A DNA stretch of 64,000 nucleotides from Charina bottae (GCA_023362775.1 JALMGJ010000005.1:67781963-67845962), one strand, 5' to 3'. Positions 10,331 through 22,258 are shown, numbered from the stretch's first letter. Notes: generated by a model not told the origin, from the sequence alone. Program-made: numbers and translations.

Positions 10331-11620
10331 TGGTTGTTCTGCTCTGAATGCCATCTGTGCAACAGATAAGGCCACTTATGGATACTTTAGCTGAAATAGC
10401 TTGTTCTCTTGTGTTAAATCATTGCCCGGTCAAGTCAGATGTGAGGCCATTATCTGCAGTCTAGCACAGACTTACCCACCTTAAACCATCCAGATGGTAA
10501 AGGGCACCAGAGTAGAGAAGGATAGTTTAGCATTACATACAAACCCATGCTGGTATCTTTAACATTTATACTGTAACTCATCATTGGATTATGTTTTTAG
10601 ATTATAGCGACTCCTTCAGAACCACTGTTACTTACTTGTCCCTAATGCTAAGCTTCAAATTTTACCTTCTACGCAATAGTAAGAATAATGTTACTATGGT
10701 AGTTGCAATTATTGTACAGGACCTATGATAGAGTAATTGTAAACTGAGTTCCAAATCCAGATTCTATGAACCACTTCATTCTAATTATGTTGTAGGGACA
10801 GGGCAAACTTTGTAAAATCCACTGTATTTTTCTGTCTTACTTTCCTTATATTATGAATTCAATTCTGTGAGAATTATTTAAATACTGTATATACTGAGGA
10901 TTCAAAATTCTAGACATTTAATCTGCCATGCTGTGCTATTAACTGCTTTTTTCTGCATAATTTCATGCAGTTATTAAGATCTGGAAGGAAATTAAAGTTA
11001 CCATTTCAAAAAACTGCTGTATGAGAAGATGAAAAAGTGCAGTCCCAGAGGTTCAGAACTAAATTGGGATACATGGGAATAATCTAGTTCTATAATTTCT
11101 TTTTAGCTAGATGCTGGGGACATTTGAAGGTGGATCCAAAATGGTAGCTGACCTAATTAGTTAACAAAAATCCACACAGGCTTCTAGTCCTAAGTGACCA
11201 GGTTGCACAGATGGAAAACCTCCAATTTTATCCTTGGTAGAAACCTACAGGGAAAACCTACTTAACTCTATTTTAGAATACATATGCACTTTGTTTTGAA
11301 AATCAGCTATTAAAATTACTGGCAAATAAGCACACCATTCTATCTCTGTGTTTTATGTTTTCTAAAATATTGTATAGGCTCAGGGGTATCCACTGGGGTG
11401 TGGATGTGTGTGTTTTAAGAAGGGGGCATGTCTCTGATTGTGTGGTTGTGACCGTCATTTTGATTTCAGCAACCTGTTCCCATCCAGATATGTGAAACCG
11501 TATCTCCCATCTACCCCAAACAATCTGACCCCATTCAAGTCGATAAAGGATAATCAGAAACACTTGATCATTATATCTCTATCTCCATCTCTATCAGATT
11601 CTTAAGGTGTTTGATTTGTG
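10331..11620. other. No feature recognised
   Basis: AT-rich sequence without a supported gene. The open frame at 11303-11563 (minus) has no domain I recognise. Confidence 0.5.
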
Positions 11621-11785
11621 TTTCATTTGCCCTTGACATACAGTATCTCTTATAATAGGACACAGAAACCAATATTCAATAGCTTAGAAAAGAAGTAATA
11701 TTTCACCGCCTAGAAAGACAAAAACTTAGAGAAAGAGCTGTTATTTGGAAACAGAGAATCTATTTCTACTTTTTAATCTCCTGCT
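11621..11785 (+). repeat. 165-bp inverted repeat, left copy
   Basis: This segment, from TTTCATTTGCCCTTGACATA to TTAATCTCCTGCT, is by my reading the exact reverse complement of 16768-16932, with equal length and no indel. Flanks differ on both sides. It is not a terminal repeat of any element I recognise, and its right edge abuts GC-rich repeat text. Confidence 0.9.
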
Positions 11786-12335
11786 GGGTGGCCGGCTCCT
11801 GCTTCTCCTGCTCGGCGGCCCGACAACTCTCCTCCCTCGGCCAAGCCTGATCAGATGCACATACACACATTTTTCTTCTTATATCTCTTTTTTTCCCCCA
11901 CCCCCCCTATGTTTGTATTTTTATTTTTATAGTTTATTAATCTCTACTTAATATTATATTCTTTTTGAATATATATAGAAGAAAGAAGAAAAATGTAAAT
12001 CAAGTATTTACACAATTTTTTGTTAAGAAAACTGGAGGTATTTTAATGAAATGTACGTAAGTATTGTATGGTAAAGATGTATAAGTCAAAAATTGAATTT
12101 GAAATAAATACTTAATAAATCAGTAATATAACATAAGAGAAGAAAAAGAAAATAGTGATAAGGTTAGAAATAGATATATATAAATAAAGTAGTTAGAAAG
12201 GGTTAGAGGAAGAAGAAGGGAAGAGGGAAACAGGGAAAATAATTTAGAATAAAGATATGTTATATGAAATATATTAGATAATGAATATTATAAATCAAAT
12301 GTAAATATGTATACATAAATGTAATTATTGTTATG
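11786..12335. other. GC-rich stub then AT-rich segment splitting the tandem repeat
   Basis: 11786-11860 holds one partial unit of the tandem repeat that resumes at 12340 (shared text CTCTCCTCCCTCGGCCAA). Between them lies about 470 bp of AT-rich sequence, including TTTTTATTTTTATAG and A-rich stretches, which looks like an insertion but has no clear ends. Confidence 0.5.
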
Positions 12336-12339
12336 TGTA

Positions 12340-13030
12340 GCAGCAACAACTCTCCTCCCTCGGCCAACCCCAATCAGATGCGCACACACACACTCACACA
12401 CTCACAGGACAGACTGCCCTCGGCAGGAACCGGCCACGCTGAGGGGCTTTAGCCACACCACTCCGCCCCTCGCCACCCGCTGAAGCCCCCCAGCATGGTC
12501 AGCTCCTGCCAGGGCAGTCTGTCCTGTGTGTGTTCAGCCACACCACTCCGCCCCTCGCCACCCGCTGAAGCCCCCCAGCATGGTCAGCTCCTGCCAGGGC
12601 AGTCTGTCCTGTGTGTGTGTATGTGAGAAGCAGGAGCGGCCACCCTGGGGAGCTTCAGTGGGCAGCAAGGGGCTGAAGCAGCCGAGCACAGCCGGATTCT
12701 CCTGCTCAGCGGCCCGCCAATTCTCCTCCCTTGGCCAACCCTGATCAGATGCACACACACACACTCACACACTCACAGGACAGACTGCCCTCGGCAGGAG
12801 CTGGCCGTGCTGAGGGGCTTCAGCCACACCACTCTGCCCCTCGCCACCCGCTGAAGCCCCCCAGCATGGTCAGCTTCTGCCAGGGCGCTCTGTCCTGTGA
12901 GTGTGTGTGTGTGTGTATGTGAAAAGCAGGAGCGGCCACCCTGGGGAGCTTCAGCGGGCAGCAAGGGGCTGAAGCAGCCGAGCGCAGCCGGATTCTCCTG
13001 CTCAGCAGCCCACCAACTCTCCTCCCTAGG
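12340..13030 (+). repeat. GC-rich tandem repeat (minisatellite-like)
   Basis: Units of about 300-370 bp start at CTCTCCTCCCTYGGCCAA near 12348, 12721 and 13016. Each holds a CAACCxxGATCAGATG segment, an AC-rich run, a block with CCACCCGCTGAAGCCCCCC and GCAGCAAGGGGCTGAAGC. The first unit carries an extra copy of an 85-bp internal piece (starting near 12451 and 12536). Long open frames on both strands come from the repeat and are not credible genes. Confidence 0.85.
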
Positions 13031-13039
13031 CCAAGCCCG

Positions 13040-13232
13040 ATCAGATGCGCACACATACACACACACACACCCCATACGCTCTTTCTCCAGCCTCCCCATG
13101 ACCAAATGCACCCGGACCTGTTGCAGGGAGGCTGGAGAAAGAGGGTGTGGTGTGTGTGTGTGTGTGTGCATGCGCGCAATTACGCTGAGCAAGTAATCTG
13201 CACAAGCGCACACACACACACACACACGCACC
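13040..13232. repeat. (AC)n and (GT)n microsatellites around a short inverted repeat
   Basis: AC runs at about 13050-13068 and 13207-13227, and a GT run at 13149-13168. Between the first AC run and the GT run, CTCTTTCTCCAGCCTCCC recurs in complement (GGGAGGCTGGAGAAAGAG, 13126-13143), forming a hairpin. Confidence 0.9.
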
Positions 13233-13449
13233 CTCTTTCCACAACCTTCCCCTGGCCTCACCACTGCTGGGCAGACAATCTCAGGATCAGGTAAGGAGGC
13301 AGGAACCTGGACTGTGGTGCTGCTTCTGCTGCTGGGATCGCACGTGGCAACTGGGCTTCCAGTTGCCGCACTGATAGGGCCTCTTCCGGGCTGCCTCCAA
13401 TGGCAAGTCCGGCTCCAGTCCTCCTTCCTGTCTTCCTGCCCTCCTTCCC

Positions 13450-13558
13450 GCCGGGTTTAAAAAAGGGACAAAATTGAGATTTTGATCAAAACGACGGGAC
13501 GGTGGAAAAATGCTAAAATAACGGGACTGTCCCATTCAAAACGGGACGTATGGTCACC
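13450..13558. mobile_element. hAT-type MITE family D, right end only
   Basis: Matches 8560-8668: AAAAGGGACAAAATTGAGAT, then GACTGTCCCATTCAAAACGG and GGACGTATGGTCACCCTA at the end. No matching left end was found. The GC-rich tandem block to its left may be its expanded interior, but that is not shown. Confidence 0.7.
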
Positions 13559-13559
13559 C

Positions 13560-14665
13560 TAGTATAAGTTTCAAAGAAAGCAGAAGAAGATACGAGGGGT
13601 TGGGTCCTCTGGACTGCATGAATTAGTCACGTTCTTCTAGCAAATGAGACGGGTGGGTGGGTGGGATGGTCCCTCAGATGCCCTTTCACACAGTTCAGAA
13701 TTTCTACATTCATACAGATATATACACATAGAGATACTCCATGTAGTGAAGGAATATCAGATCCACCAAGGATCCCTCTTTGTTTGAAGGAAACACAGTT
13801 CAAGCACAAAGCCCTTTCTCCCTTGTCTCAACTTTGTAAGTGGTGAAGAAGATGTGTCAGTAAGGACAAAGAGCCAATCTTTGTAGACTTGTCCTTGTAT
13901 GTTCCTTTAATTCATGGGGAGATCATCTAAACCCATCTTGTGCAATTAGGAGTACTAAATCCATAATGCAAAGAACGAGCTCTGTGTATAATTCTTCATG
14001 CATATACTTTGTGCAAGTGTTCATCTGAATGTCTCCATCCCCACAGCTACCATGAGCCTGCTCTCCTTGTATATATTGTGGGAAGGGGGATTTTTAAAAT
14101 AGAAGTTGTTTTCAGATATTAGCTCCTCCATGTGTTTAGTGGACATGGAAAAGAAGGGCATATTCCTTCCCTTGATGTATACATCTCACTGAAAGCCTGA
14201 GAACAATCACCATGTGCACCACTGCACCGGCAATTGAGAAACAAACCGCTGGCACTCATGGAGACAGTGCTCTGATTCTACATCAATATTCACACAATCC
14301 TCTTTAGACTCTCAATGAATGAAGTCCACCATCCCTCCATGTGTTTTTTGAAAGTGTGGAAAAATGGGAGCCTAATACTGGAAAGAATACATACCCAACT
14401 AATTTGCCAAATATAAGACTTGATAAGGTCAGAGGGGGAAGGGAATAAATAATCACTGGTGTGAAACAAGGATCTATAAAAGTGATGTCTCAGATGTTAA
14501 GGTTATGAAGAACCAACATGAGAGACAGAGAACTGTCGCCCTTTATAATATGTTCCAAGCATTTTTATTTTTGAATTTTAAATCCCATTCCCTTTCATGA
14601 GTGATTATATGCAAACTATCCAAATCAGGGCAAGCAGTTTGCTTTATTAGTGCTCAAGCTACAAA
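13560..14665. other. No feature recognised
   Basis: No supported gene or named repeat. A short run of GGGTGGGTGGG lies at 13650-13660. Confidence 0.5.
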
Positions 14666-14667
14666 AA

Positions 14668-15003
14668 TACCTTATTTTTTATTTTTTCTATTTTTACAAA
14701 TAACTCAAGGCGGGGAACATACCTAATACTCCTTCTTCCTCCTATTTTCCCCACAACAGCAACCCTGTGAGGTGAGTTGGGCTGAGAGAGAGTGACTGGC
14801 CCAAGGTCACCCAGCCGGCTTTCATGCCTAAGGCGGGACTAGAACTTTCAGTCTCCTGGTTTCCCATTGGCTCCTTCCTAGGGCTGAGAGAATGTGATTG
14901 GCTCAGGGTCACCCAGCCAGCTTTCATGCCTAAGGCGGGACTAGAATTCACAGACTCCTGGTTTCTAGCCCGTTGCCTTAACCACTAGACCAAACTGGCT
15001 CTT
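14668..15003 (-). repeat. Sauria-type SINE with duplicated body
   Basis: Same composite as 5139-5486: the body block GGGCTGAGAG...CTCCTGGTTT appears twice, joined by CCCATTGGCTCCTTCCTA. The BovB-like tail (CTCAAGGCGGGGAACATACC) is at the left and the tRNA-like head (complement of CCAAACTGGCTCTT) at the right. Because two separate copies share the junction, the duplication arose before they spread. Confidence 0.88.
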
Positions 15004-16767
15004 AATAAATAAATAATAAGCCTTAATTATATCCACAGGCCCAGTTGAATCTGTTCAGCATTAACCAAATTCTGTCAACCAGGCAGCCTTATAAAAACTG
15101 CGATAATGAAAGTGACGATGATATGTTTCCTGCATGCACTTGCCTTTCCCCTCTGGTTTCTGTATTACTACACTGATGTCAAATATGGGATAAAGCCACA
15201 GTGGAACAACTGTTATACGCCAATGCTATTAATAATTAGTCTCTGACTTTTGCTCTGAAAACCTGGAAAACCTGTGGGCCAAAGGAATGAAGCATGGAAT
15301 CAGACTCAGTACTATAGGCAATTTTGTTAAGCAAAAGTGACAATGATATGGCTTAGAAAAATGCTCTGTGAGGCTGCTTAAATCCCATGGAAAGAAACAC
15401 ATTCAAGTAACCTAACAGTGCGCCAGGTTGCAACTGAAGTGCAGAATTTCAAACTCATGTCAGTAAAATCTTTTTATTTTAATGGTTCTGGATGGCATTT
15501 CTGTAGGACGATATGTGATGACAGAAGAAAACATCTTAAGCAATCTTCAAGAATTACAGCATCCTAGCTCAGATTTCTCAGGTTAGGATTTCCTCTTTAA
15601 TTAGAGGTTATGATTTATATTGACTGAGAGCAAATAAATCCATAGGCTTCTTTTCTCAAGCTCTGTAGTGGAGAGGCAGTTAGGAGAATAAAAGGATGAA
15701 AGAGAAAATAATGATAAAAGAATTTCCCTTGAGCTATCATTCTTCAGTAATAAGTTGTAATAAGATCGCCTACCACAAACATAAAATTACCAGCAACACT
15801 TTGCTGTATTGCAGGCTATCAAGCAATATACATTTAGTGAGCTTAAATTAATATCACCGAGTCATATATCCATACCTAATTATCCCTTTAACTCTGGTGT
15901 CACTCTGACATTAGGTTTTATTACATCCTTCTAATGTTCAATTAGAATTCTGTGAGGCGGCAATATTGCTTAATGATCTCAGCCTCTGGTGCTTCAGCTA
16001 AAGCTGCTCCCATTTCTCTCCCGCAGCGAATCTTCATATTTATTTTCTGTGCTGCGAGATGTGCTTGTATCTCATCAGATCACAGAGTCAGGCCATTTAT
16101 ATGACTGAGTCCAATGCCCTTCTAGGCAGGAATCTACAACAAATGACTGTCCAGCTTCATCCAGTGCAGGGGACCCAACTACCCCTCGGAGTAATTGACC
16201 CCACAGTTCAACTGCTCTTATGGTCAGGAAAGTTTACTAACACGCAACTGGAATCTGCTTTCCTATAAATTAAATCAATCGTTCTGTCTCCTATTGTCTG
16301 GGATGACAGAGAGAAGGTCAAGGCCAACGTTGGAAATACTTTAAGAGTGCTATAATAATGCAGGCAGTGATCTGCTCCCAGAACAGACTAGAGTGAAAAA
16401 AGATCACCAGTTGATTCTCACTTGCAAGTCCGTTACTTCATTTCTCAAGTTTTGATTTGTTAGGTAAGATTCGATTATTCTCAGTTGAGCTCTCCTATTG
16501 AACGATACTGTGCTAAACACCATGACCTGTAATTGCTCATTCACATATGAAAGCCATCATTTCATACTGCAGCCAACAAGCAATAAATCAACCTTGAGGC
16601 TCTAATCTATCCCTAAATCAAGAATTAATTATCTGAAGAAGGTTGTCCAGAGGTTGTCCAGAGACCCAGGGCAATATTAAGATGAAGAACTATGAACTAT
16701 GGTTCTAAAGATAATTCAACTCTGAACTCTAAGATGGTTCACTATCGCTGCATCTTTGATGATGGAA
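15004..16767. other. Repeat-poor segment, possible conserved non-coding DNA
   Basis: No repeat family is visible. 15760-16060 has ATTA-type homeodomain-like words (TTAAATTAATATC, CCTAATTATCC, TTCAATTAGAATTC) of the kind seen in vertebrate regulatory sequence. This is suggestive only; no conservation data are available to me. Confidence 0.3.
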
Positions 16768-16932
16768 AGCAGGAGATTAAAAAGTAGAAATAGATTCTCT
16801 GTTTCCAAATAACAGCTCTTTCTCTAAGTTTTTGTCTTTCTAGGCGGTGAAATATTACTTCTTTTCTAAGCTATTGAATATTGGTTTCTGTGTCCTATTA
16901 TAAGAGATACTGTATGTCAAGGGCAAATGAAA
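16768..16932 (-). repeat. 165-bp inverted repeat, right copy
   Basis: Reverse complement of 11621-11785 with no difference that I can find by eye. Separated from it by 4.98 kb. Confidence 0.9.
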
Positions 16933-17209
16933 AAAACGAACTCTGTTCTGTAATAGTCCCACCGTTCCAAAATTAATAGCCATGATTGTCATTGGTATTC
17001 TTATAGAGAGAGAGGGTATTTCTCTTGAATGCCAGACCTTAGAAAAACAGTATAGGGGAACTCTATTCCACATGTCTAGTTAATGAGCCTCCTGAGATAT
17101 CTCATTGCTCTGCTAGACACGAGGGACTAGATATCTCTTTGCCTTACTCAAAAGGGAATCGTTATATTCTGAATATCTGGGGAAAACATAGTACAGGTAT
17201 CTCAGCGGC

Positions 17210-17479
17210 TGTAGAGGGCAGAGGGAATGGCCCTGAAGGATAGGAAGAAGAGCCACTACCAAGGCAACGGTCAGATAAAAGGGGCCTGAGCCCAGGCCAA
17301 GAAAGTAGCTTGAGAAAACGTCTCAGGCAAGCCCCTGCCTAGTTCACACAAAGATAAATGGAGGGAGGGGGAAGCACATTCACACTTGTCAGATTCTGTT
17401 ACTATCGCTTTTAGAATAAAAGTAGTACTGACCTACATGGCATTGGTTCCCTAGTCTGTTCTACCTTGTAGGGCTGGCA
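17210..17479 (+). mobile_element. Probable old solo LTR, family 1
   Basis: Begins TGTAGAGGGCAGAGGGAATG, contains GGTCAGATAAAAGGGGCC, TTCTGTTACTATCGCTTTTA and AGAATAAAAGTAGT, and ends GGGCTGGCA. The order matches the LTRs at 6834 and 34402. The flanking 5-mers (GCGGC and ATGGC) match only partly, as expected for an old copy. Confidence 0.6.
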
Positions 17480-17484
17480 ATGGC

Positions 17485-18131
17485 CCTTTAACTTAGAGAA
17501 TAGTCTATTGATCTTAGGGCAAGAGGAACATTAATTAGAACCCTTAGATGTATTTTTATGACCAGTGAAATGTCATCTGAACTTGTTATAACCTCTGATA
17601 ACTTTACATAGTGAATGGCTAAATCACAGTTTCACTGAATTCCAAAGGTGGAGAGTAAGAATTGCTTTCTTAGGCTTTTCCCTAACAGAGTAAATTCAGA
17701 TGTCACTGATCTCTGAAGAAACACAATGATAGGTGGGGAGAAGCAGGAAGAGTATGTAACCGTGACTTTCTGAACTCTTTTGTTCATACAGATGAGGAAT
17801 GGGCAATCCATATGGCTTGTGGTTGCATGCAATAAACTGGAAACCGCTACTGTAATTTGCTACAGGTTACCTGCTTGGGTTCTAGACCATTCCTCCACAT
17901 TTCTATGGTCTACACAGAAAGACTGCCTCAGGGCAGTAGAAAGGCAGAATGCATGTCCTCTTAAAAAATTTTTTAAAAAACCTTGAAAGGACACCCTCCA
18001 AAATCAGCATCCAAACACAGTGCTGTATAAGAGAACAAATGCCCATGCTTTCTTATTTCTGGCATGTACCCAATGATAATGAGGTAAATTTTTGCTTCCA
18101 GTTTTGATTATACATATTTTATCACATCATC
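17485..18131. other. No feature recognised
   Basis: No supported gene or named repeat. Confidence 0.5.
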
Positions 18132-18149
18132 TAAATCTGGATAAATTGC

Positions 18150-18695
18150 ACCATGGAAGATTATTTAAATATATGATTACTGCGGCGAGATTACTATATG
18201 CACAAAGATGGAAAGATTCGGCATTACCCACCATGGAGGAATGGTTGGTGAAATTGCCAGAATTTGCTGAGATGGACAAACTGACTTCTTTGTTTAGAGA
18301 AATGACACTATCTACATTTACACAATCACAGTCTAAAATTAGAGCGTACAATTATTGGTGTAAAATCAATGAAATGGAGCCTGATAGACTTCCAAGATTG
18401 TGTCTATTAGAACAGATAAAATCCCAACTACAGACCTCCTGGATTACACAACTGACAAATTATATAAGGAGTTGCGGTCTCCCTGTCTCTTGCGCTTCCG
18501 GAGATCAAGTCAAAAAGAGTGTTATACAAAGAATCTTTTATATATAAGTGTATTTTCACTTATATGTATACTTATCTACAGTATTTTTATTTACTTCTTA
18601 TTCAACTTGTCTTTTATATTAATTTTATATAGAGTTTTATTAACATTTACTGTTTAATCTTGTATTCTGATATGGCCTAAGGGCTAATCAATAAA

Positions 18696-18730
<35 letters not shown>

Positions 18731-19111
18731 ACATTTATTGGTGACTGGAAACTCTTATGGACTTTTTGCATACAAATAAAAAAAATGAACATGTGATTTA
18801 TGGTTTTGATGATTAGACAGGATAGATTATAGAAAGAAGAGAGCCATGATGGAACTTTAGAGAGAGAGATTAAACTATAATTGTACTTATAACTGCTGTG
18901 AAAAATATCGGAAGCCACTTCTTTATATCCTTATATTTTTCTTTATATCTTTTTCTTTTTTTCTACTTCTTTCTACTTTTTATCTTATCGCACTTTTAAT
19001 TCTTTTTTTATTTCTTTCATTCCTTTTTGTTCTCCCTGTTCTATTTTAGTTTGTTATTTGTTCTTATTATTGCTCTTAAAACTTTCAATAAAAATTACAA
19101 ATAAAATCAAA
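18150..19111 (+). pseudogene. 5'-truncated L1 LINE (ORF2 C-terminus and 3' end), interrupted
   Basis: The coding text from 18150 resembles the L1 ORF2 C-terminus: an ITAARLLYAQRWKD-like stretch, then TMEEWLVKL and LTSLFREMTLSTF. It is interrupted at 18321-18729 by another LINE, then resumes with a GDWK-like continuation and stops. The 3' end reads AAAACTTTCAATAAAAATTA. An 18-bp target duplication with one mismatch (TAAATCTGGATAAAYTGC) lies at 18132-18149 and 19112-19129. The open frame 18092-18547 is a chimera of flank, L1 and the inserted LINE, and is not a gene. Confidence 0.82.
18321..18729 (+). mobile_element. LINE 3' fragment with (GATT)n tail, inserted in L1
   Basis: The insert carries a C-terminal coding piece with an RAYNYWCKINEM-like motif and then RLPRLCLLEQ, a stop at about 18547, and an AT-rich 3' UTR. 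It ends CTAATCAATAAAGATTGATT followed by a GATT run. TACATTTA repeats at 18313-18320 and 18730-18737 as a target duplication, though its right edge is blurred by the tail. The LINE clade was not assigned. Confidence 0.72.
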
Positions 19112-19129
19112 TAAATCTGGATAAACTGC

Positions 19130-19874
19130 TACTACCCTAAACTGTGGTTAGTGGAAATAAGGGAATGTCATGTAATAGCTGTGGGTTATTTTCCTGTCTG
19201 ACCAGTGAAGATTAACCATTTTTATGACAGAGCCCCAAAGCTACATAGGGTCACCTCCAAATCTTATACATACAGGGAAAATAAAGTCTGGCAGATTGCT
19301 GTATCTTTTAATCAGGACTGCAAAACTGACTGGAAAAGATCCTGTTCCTTGATAATATTGCCTGCATTTATTCCCTTGCATAGTTTGGTTGCAGTGAAGC
19401 TGAACTAGGACTTAGTTAATCCTGGAGCTGGGAGGGGTGTTGAAACCAGAACAAAGTCACTAGACAAACAGGAGGGGGAGAAAAGTAATCTCAACTAATT
19501 GCAGAATATGATGGAGCAAATGTTGTCCAGATCATGGTTACAGAGGAAACTTGATTTCTTTGTTTTATTCTTTGCTATTTGGTTGGGAATGAGGAAGTGC
19601 AGTATATTTAGGATTAAATTTTAAGAAATATTCTGACACGGCCCATAGTCACAGGGTCAACTTAATGTACTTTTAGCATGTGGGACTGTTCAGAGACATC
19701 AGCAGGATCCAAAGCTTTGGTCAAAGCAATTAAAACAGTGTCTCTCTGTTGCAATGCATGTTCTACCCTTTTCATACAGTATATGTGTGTGTGACATAAT
19801 GACTTCCTTACATTCTTTTGCCATTTGCCCCACTGCAGATGCCTCTTGGACAACAGTAGAAACAACAATAAATC
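19130..19874. other. No feature recognised
   Basis: No supported gene or named repeat. Confidence 0.5.
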
Positions 19875-19882
19875 ATGTAATG

Positions 19883-20166
19883 CAGGGCTTTCCAAAGTGC
19901 CGCCGCTGGCGACACACCAGCGGCGGTGGCAGTGCAGCAGCGGCGCGTGCGCACGGCGGCGCGGGGGGTGCACATGCACGGTGGCAGCGCGCGTGTGCAT
20001 GGCGGTGGCGGCAGCGGCGGCAGCCTCCGCTAAAACGCGGAAGCACTGATGCTGCGCTGCTGCCGCCATGCACGCACGCGCCACCGCTTCCGGGTGGTGT
20101 GGCGACACACCACGCTGTGTGTGGCAACACACTTTTGTGTCGCCACACAGAGTTTGGAAAGCTCTG
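19883..20166. mobile_element. hAT-type MITE, family A
   Basis: Ends CAGGGCTTTCCAAAGTGCC and, in complement, CAGAGCTTTCCAAACTCTG. A perfect 8-bp target duplication, ATGTAATG, lies at 19875-19882 and 20167-20174. The interior is extremely GC- and CpG-rich with GGC and GCG repeats, giving false open frames of up to 172 codons on both strands. Confidence 0.92.
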
Positions 20167-20214
20167 ATGTAATGTATCATGATGTGCTTGCTTTAAGATA
20201 TTACTATACTCTTA

Positions 20215-20545
20215 AGGTAAAGGTTCCTCCTGCACATTTGTGGAGTTGTGTCTGACTCTAGGGGCCGGTGCTCATCTCCGTTTGTTAGCCGAAGAGCCAG
20301 CGTTGTCCAAAGACGCTTCCACGGTCATGTGGCTGGCATGACGCACGCGGAACGCTGTTACCTACCCACCGAAATGGTACCTATTAATCTACTTGCATTT
20401 GCATGCTTTCGAATTGCTAGGTTGGCAAGAGCTGGGGCTAGTGTGGGAGCTCACTCCGTCACGCGGGACTAGGGATTCGAACCTCCGAACCTGCGATCTT
20501 CCGATTGACAAGCCTGGCGTCTTACCCGCTGAGCCACCACACCCC
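20215..20545 (-). repeat. tRNA-derived SINE, ACCTTT-tailed family (full length)
   Basis: Same family as 993-1328. A perfect 12-bp target duplication, ACTATACTCTTA, lies at 20203-20214 and 20546-20557. Confidence 0.92.
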
Positions 20546-20557
20546 ACTATACTCTTA

Positions 20558-22258
20558 GTTCTGTTTAAAACTCTGTGTGAATTCTACACTTTGACCAAAG
20601 AAGAATCAGATTCATCCAAGGTCATTTCATATTAATTAGCTTACTGCTCCCAACAGTCCAGAAGCCATTTGAGAGAGATGGGACTAGTATCAACTTCCAG
20701 TTTAGAGATGCAGAGGGGTATTCAATATTGGATGCATAATATTTTCTCCCAGATTCTGGAAAACTCATTGAATTCAAGTGTAACAGGCCCTGACCCAGTG
20801 CAGTTCTATCCATGAAGAAGAAGAAAAAAGACACAAACAAAACCTAGAACTGATCCCCCCTGACTATGTGAGGAAAAAGGATCATCCACAAAGACCATTG
20901 TGTTTCTGTGTCTGTAAAGTGTACTTTGTACAAGAACCTGTTCAGGTCAGGAATAGTGCACTGATTGGATCAGGTGAAATTATTCCAGTAACTGGGATTT
21001 ATTCTTGGAATGAAGAAGGCGAGATGTGATGGAGGAATGTAAAATCATGCCTGGCATAAATAACACAAGAGCGAGAGAAAAAGAGATTTTTTTTCTTTCT
21101 TTCACAATGTTAGACCCTGAAACCCTGCATCCTATTAAACTAAGTGCAAAAAGATTTAGAAGGAAGTACTTTTTCACTCAGGGCATAGTTAACTTGTAGA
21201 ATTCACTGTCCCCAAGTGTAATAACAACCAATTTGAGTGGCTTTACAAGTTCAGCTATCATCTGCTACTCACATCAATGGCTGCTTACTACCACCTAAGT
21301 CGCAGGCAGTGTGTCTTAAATATGGTTGTTTTTTTCCATGTACTATCTTCTTATCACAGTCACACTTACCACAGCACATCTGTAAGGCTCAGCTGGCAAA
21401 AAGGGGCTCTTTATCCTATGTGTTAGAATCAATAGCAGGAAGAGAGAGAGAGGGAGGGAGGGAGGGAGGGGGGGGAGAGAGAGACATACACTTCCTTCAA
21501 TCAGAGTGGAAAAAAATATACCAGTGTGTGGTTTATCATGACACTGGGGAGGCAGACAATCTTGTTTTATCTCACTTTGTTTGCAAAGCAAATGGGGCAC
21601 TATGGTTTTTGTTTAAATATTCAAACTGTCATCTTGGATAGCAAAACATCAATTCTGAGCACCTTAGGTTTTATGTTACATGCTAGAGTTAGCAGTGGAT
21701 TGCCCTAAATAGGTACTGTTAAACTTCCCTCACAACCTTAATTCCTCCTCAAGCCACAAAACTGTCACTGTGAACAGCTGTGCCCATCAGTTCATTTAGG
21801 GGCTGTTGAGCACAAAACTTGTGCCACACCATTAACTCAAAGAAAAATTGCAGGCACATAAACAGCCCAATTTGTCACCACTCCATTCTGGATTGGCCCT
21901 TGCAGAGGTGCCTGTGACAGCTTAATTATTATCAATCAATTGGAAGCTTGTGCAGAAGACAAAGTAAAACACAGTAAAGAGAAAAAAATGGAATAAAGCA
22001 TCCTTCTGCATACTTCCATGGTAAAAGATTTTCAGATCATGAATAGGTACTTGCATGTGGAAAAATAAATATAGATGGATGAACTGAATAAGTTTCTGTA
22101 GCAAATGAAAAAAACAATAGGCACTTGCATATGAAATAAACAAGGTCACAGGCTATGTCCACACATGCATACCCATACATGTGATTACAATTAGAAAGGA
22201 GGTGATGAGGAGGCAAGAACAGTTGGGGCAATTGAAAATACAACCATTTATATACATT
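20558..22258. other. No feature recognised; one purine-rich run
   Basis: No gene supported. A GGGA/GA-rich microsatellite lies at 21437-21485; the open frame at 21237-21641 runs through it and is not credible. Confidence 0.5.

Noticed and set aside
12079..12086. GTATAAGT as the left target duplication partner for the family D right end at 13559
   Set aside because: The adjacent sequence does not match the family D left end, so the 8-mer match is probably chance.
12526..13294. Many frames of up to 163 codons on both strands
   Set aside because: They run through GC-rich tandem repeats and AC/GT microsatellites, repeat with the unit, and have low-complexity translations.
19662..20180. 172-codon minus-strand frame and a 137-codon plus-strand frame
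   Set aside because: Mostly within a MITE with terminal repeats and an 8-bp duplication; the frames are by-products of GC-rich DNA.
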